NCBI GenBank assembly: GCA_022578965.1
Contig: MU400899.1
Location: 1-25,293 of the forward strand
Length of the DNA stretch: 25,293 bases
Direction: 5' to 3'
From: Xylaria sp. FL1777
Lineage: Eukaryota; Ascomycota; Sordariomycetes; Xylariales; Xylariaceae
A model generated the notes under the pieces. That model saw only the letters and a list, made by a program, of their open reading frames with translations. It ran no database searches and was not told the origin of the DNA. Position 1 is the stretch's first letter. Each line of letters starts with the position of its first letter. A program made the translations under genes and the position numbers. Shown one piece after another: positions 22,418 through 25,293 of the stretch.

Positions 22418-25293
22418 TTTAGGTGCTTTAAACTAAAAACATAAAACAACGGGCTATGTTTGTTATAAGCTATAACTTACCTTTTTTAAAAGCTTGTGCA
22501 AATATATTTATAGGTTTAAAGCCTGCGTTTTATATATTTTAGTTTAAGGAACCCTTATTAATTTTTAAGCTAAAGTTTACTTTATATACGTATATATACT
22601 ATTTATACCTATAGATTATTTGCTAATAAAACTTAAAAAAAATAATTATAATATTGCTTAAGGCTTTTTATAGTTATATTTATACTTAGCGCTAACTTTA
22701 TAATTAAAATATTTTATTATGTTATAATGTTTTAAGCTTAAATAATTAAAAATTAAGCTTTATTTGTTAATTTATTAATTAGTATTATTTTTTTTACTTT
22801 ATTATAAAACTGCAAACTTTTAACAATTTTAGCTTTAGCTTAATTAATAATTGCTTTTTAAAAAAACTAATAGCTTTAAAACTTTTAAAATTTATTAAAA
22901 AACTTAACAAACTAAATAAACTAGCGAATAATGCAATATTAAAGCATTTATTTAATAATTATATTTAGTATTTTATGTAGCATATTTTACTATAATTAAA
23001 ACATAACTAATAGTATATATTAAAATATAACTTTATATAAGCTATTATTAATGTTATTTTAAATTATTATTAATTTAATAAATTATATAAGCTTAAGCTT
23101 AAAGCTAAGTAAATTAAGTTAATTTAGCGTATAATATTTTATTATAATAACATTATACTAATAACTTAAACTAGTTATAAAAAAAGCATTATGTTATAAA
23201 CTGTTTTAATTATTATATAAAGTATAATAACTTTATAGTTATGTTTATTAAAACAATTAAAATATAATTAGTTTAACTTAATTGCTTAAATTTTTAACAT
23301 TTGTTTATTATTAATAATAAATAATATAATAAAAATTAATTAGTATTACATAAATAGTTATAAAAATATATTTTTATTATTTAATAAAATAATGCTATAT
23401 AAGCTAAGTTAGCTTTAAAACGCTTTATATATATTATTTTTAAGCTTAAATAAGCTACTTAAAAATACTTTATTAATTTGCTTTATAACCTTTTGTTTAA
23501 TTAAAAAATTGCATTTATAACTATTAATAAGCTTTATATAGTTTATTAATAAAAAGATTTTTAAATTGTATACTTTAATATATATTATATAAAAGCGTTA
23601 GTTTTATAAAATATATTATAGTTTAGCTATATTACTATATTAAGCTTAAACGCTTAAAAGTTTATATTGCTTAAAGCTAAATTTTAATAATAAAGTATTT
23701 ATTTAAAAAAACTATAATTTGTTTATACTTTAGTTAATTAGCTTAATATATTTTTTATTGTTTATTTTATAAAAAAAAGTATTATTATAAAAAATTACTA
23801 GTAATTAAGTTTTTTAATTAGCAAAATATAACGTAATATAGCACACTTAATTTTTAAAATTATTATTTTTATAAATAATAAAAAAAAGCTTATTACTACG
23901 TGCTATTTTTTAATAATATAGCTTTAAAAATTAAAGTTTATTTTAATTAAAGTAAAGCGCTTTATTTAAAAATATAATGCAAATATATGTTTTAATAATT
24001 AATAGTAGTTATATAACAAGTTTATAAAGCTAAACTTTTTTTATTAAATTATATTTACTATTATAGCTTTTAAAATAAAAATAAATATTTATAATATAAT
24101 GTATATTGTTTAGTTTAGCTTTATTACTTTTAAAAACCTTTTAAACTTATTGCAAAAGTTTAATTAAGCTATTTAAAATAGTATAACATAAAGAACAGCA
24201 TTTTTTTTTGCTTTTTATTAGTATTTTAATTTATTAAAAGCGCAAAAAATTAAGCTTTTTAAACTAAAACATAAAAAAAAGCTACTAAAAAATAATTAAA
24301 GTAATTTATATTTTATAATAAACATAAGTAATAATATATTAAAAAGTTTAATGTTTAGCTATATATAGTTTATATTATTAAACTATTAATTAATTATAAT
24401 TAATAAGCTTAAAAATAAAAATAATTTAATAATTAACTTTAAACTAAAATAATTTAAGCTAATTAAGCTTATTAAATAAACTAAAGCTAAACTAAAGTTT
24501 AAAAATAAGCTATAAGTTATTTAGCTAAATATATATAAGTTTATAAATGTAAAATGCTTTAAAAAGTATGTTTTATAGTTTTTATAGCAACTAAATAATA
24601 AAAATATTAAAAAGCAAAAAAATATATAATAAAAAGTATGCTATAATTTATATTATTATAACTTTAGCTAATTATTAAAGTTGCTACTAAAAATATACTA
24701 GCAATTTATGCTTTAAAAAAAAACTATTTTTTAGTTTTTATAGCAAAAGCTTTAAAAATTTTACATAAAACATTTTATAAACTTATATTAATACTTAAAC
24801 TTTACTATTAATAGTATAGCAAAATATTTTATGCTAAAAAAAATTTAGTAATATATTACTGCTATATTTAATAAAATAGTTAATATAAATATTATGTTTT
24901 TTTTAGTTTATAATGCTATAGAAATATTTAAATAAAATAAATAAAAAAAATATAGCTATGTTTTATATATTAAGCTTTTTATAATATATTAGCATACTTT
25001 TAATAAATATATTAAGCATTTTATAAATAAAGCATAAATTAAAAATATTACTAAAAATATACCTTGTTTAACCTTAAAGTTAACACTAAAAATATAAATA
25101 ATGCAATAGTTAAATACTTATTAAATGCTTAATATATAATTAAGCTAATTAGCTTTATACTTAATAGTAGTTATAACTTTTGTTTTATTATTTTTAATAA
25201 AACTAACTATAGTTATATTATTTTTAAGTGCTTTTTTTATATATATAAATATATTGCTAGTTATAAATTTATTAATATAATTTAAACTACTAA
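22418..25293. other. AT-rich, RIP-like DNA, unassigned
   Basis: About 2.9 kb without a gene. It begins where the match between the two Z copies fades. The first 200 bp (about 22420-22620, containing aacgggctatg and aaggaaccctta) are slightly less AT-rich than the rest, which may mark the edge of another element. The remainder has the same composition as the other degenerated repeats. I found no convincing match to Z, X, Q or Y inside it, and no RNA gene. Confidence 0.5.

Noticed and set aside
1..25293. Mitochondrial, plastid or Plasmodium-type genome suggested by the extreme AT content
   Set aside because: The AT-rich parts hold no genes, rRNAs or tRNAs. The island has fungal nuclear genes with spliceosomal introns, and the AT-rich repeats differ by transitions as in RIP.
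1..25293. CRISPR array or regularly spaced repeats
   Set aside because: No short direct repeats with regular unique spacers were seen. The repeats are long, nested and degenerate.

Overview
This looks like nuclear DNA of a filamentous ascomycete (Pezizomycotina). A 4.5-kb gene island of ordinary base composition holds two complete, intron-bearing housekeeping genes. Both sides of it are extremely AT-rich, gene-free DNA (about 13% G+C in the stretch I counted by hand). The remaining G and C sit mostly in GC, CT and AG, TpA is everywhere, and the differences between repeat copies that I compared are transitions. This is the signature of repeat-induced point mutation (RIP) acting on transposons. 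Fungi with such two-speed genomes include Epichloe and Leptosphaeria, but the window does not identify the genus.

Layout. 1-227: AT-rich, unassigned. 228-5100: left copy of a repeat I call Z, inverted and uninterrupted. 5101-9571: the gene island, with uracil phosphoribosyltransferase on + (5342-6164, three exons) and DNA ligase IV on - (9366-6310, two exons), convergent with 145 bp between stop codons. 9572-about 22417: right copy of Z, in + orientation, broken by five younger insertions. 22418-25293: AT-rich, unassigned.

The five insertions in the right copy of Z are: three copies of a roughly 730-bp element X (10931-11664, 12384-13118, 21236-21964), a 557-bp element Q (13172-13728), and a 5.1-kb LINE-like element Y (14212-19356). 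Each is bounded by a direct repeat of 14 to 17 bp. In every case the uninterrupted single-copy target can be read at the matching place in the left copy of Z. Without the insertions, the right copy collapses to almost the same length as the left. X, Q and Y also appear to share a 3'-end block about 56-62 bp before their tails. This suggests a fossil LINE (Y) with non-autonomous or truncated partners (X, Q) that used the same reverse-transcription machinery.

The two genes are unrelated in function: pyrimidine salvage, and non-homologous end joining of DNA breaks. Both have intact reading frames and key motifs. Each promoter region is only about 200-240 bp long before RIP-mutated repeat DNA begins. 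No RNA genes, CRISPR arrays or bacterial-type features were seen.
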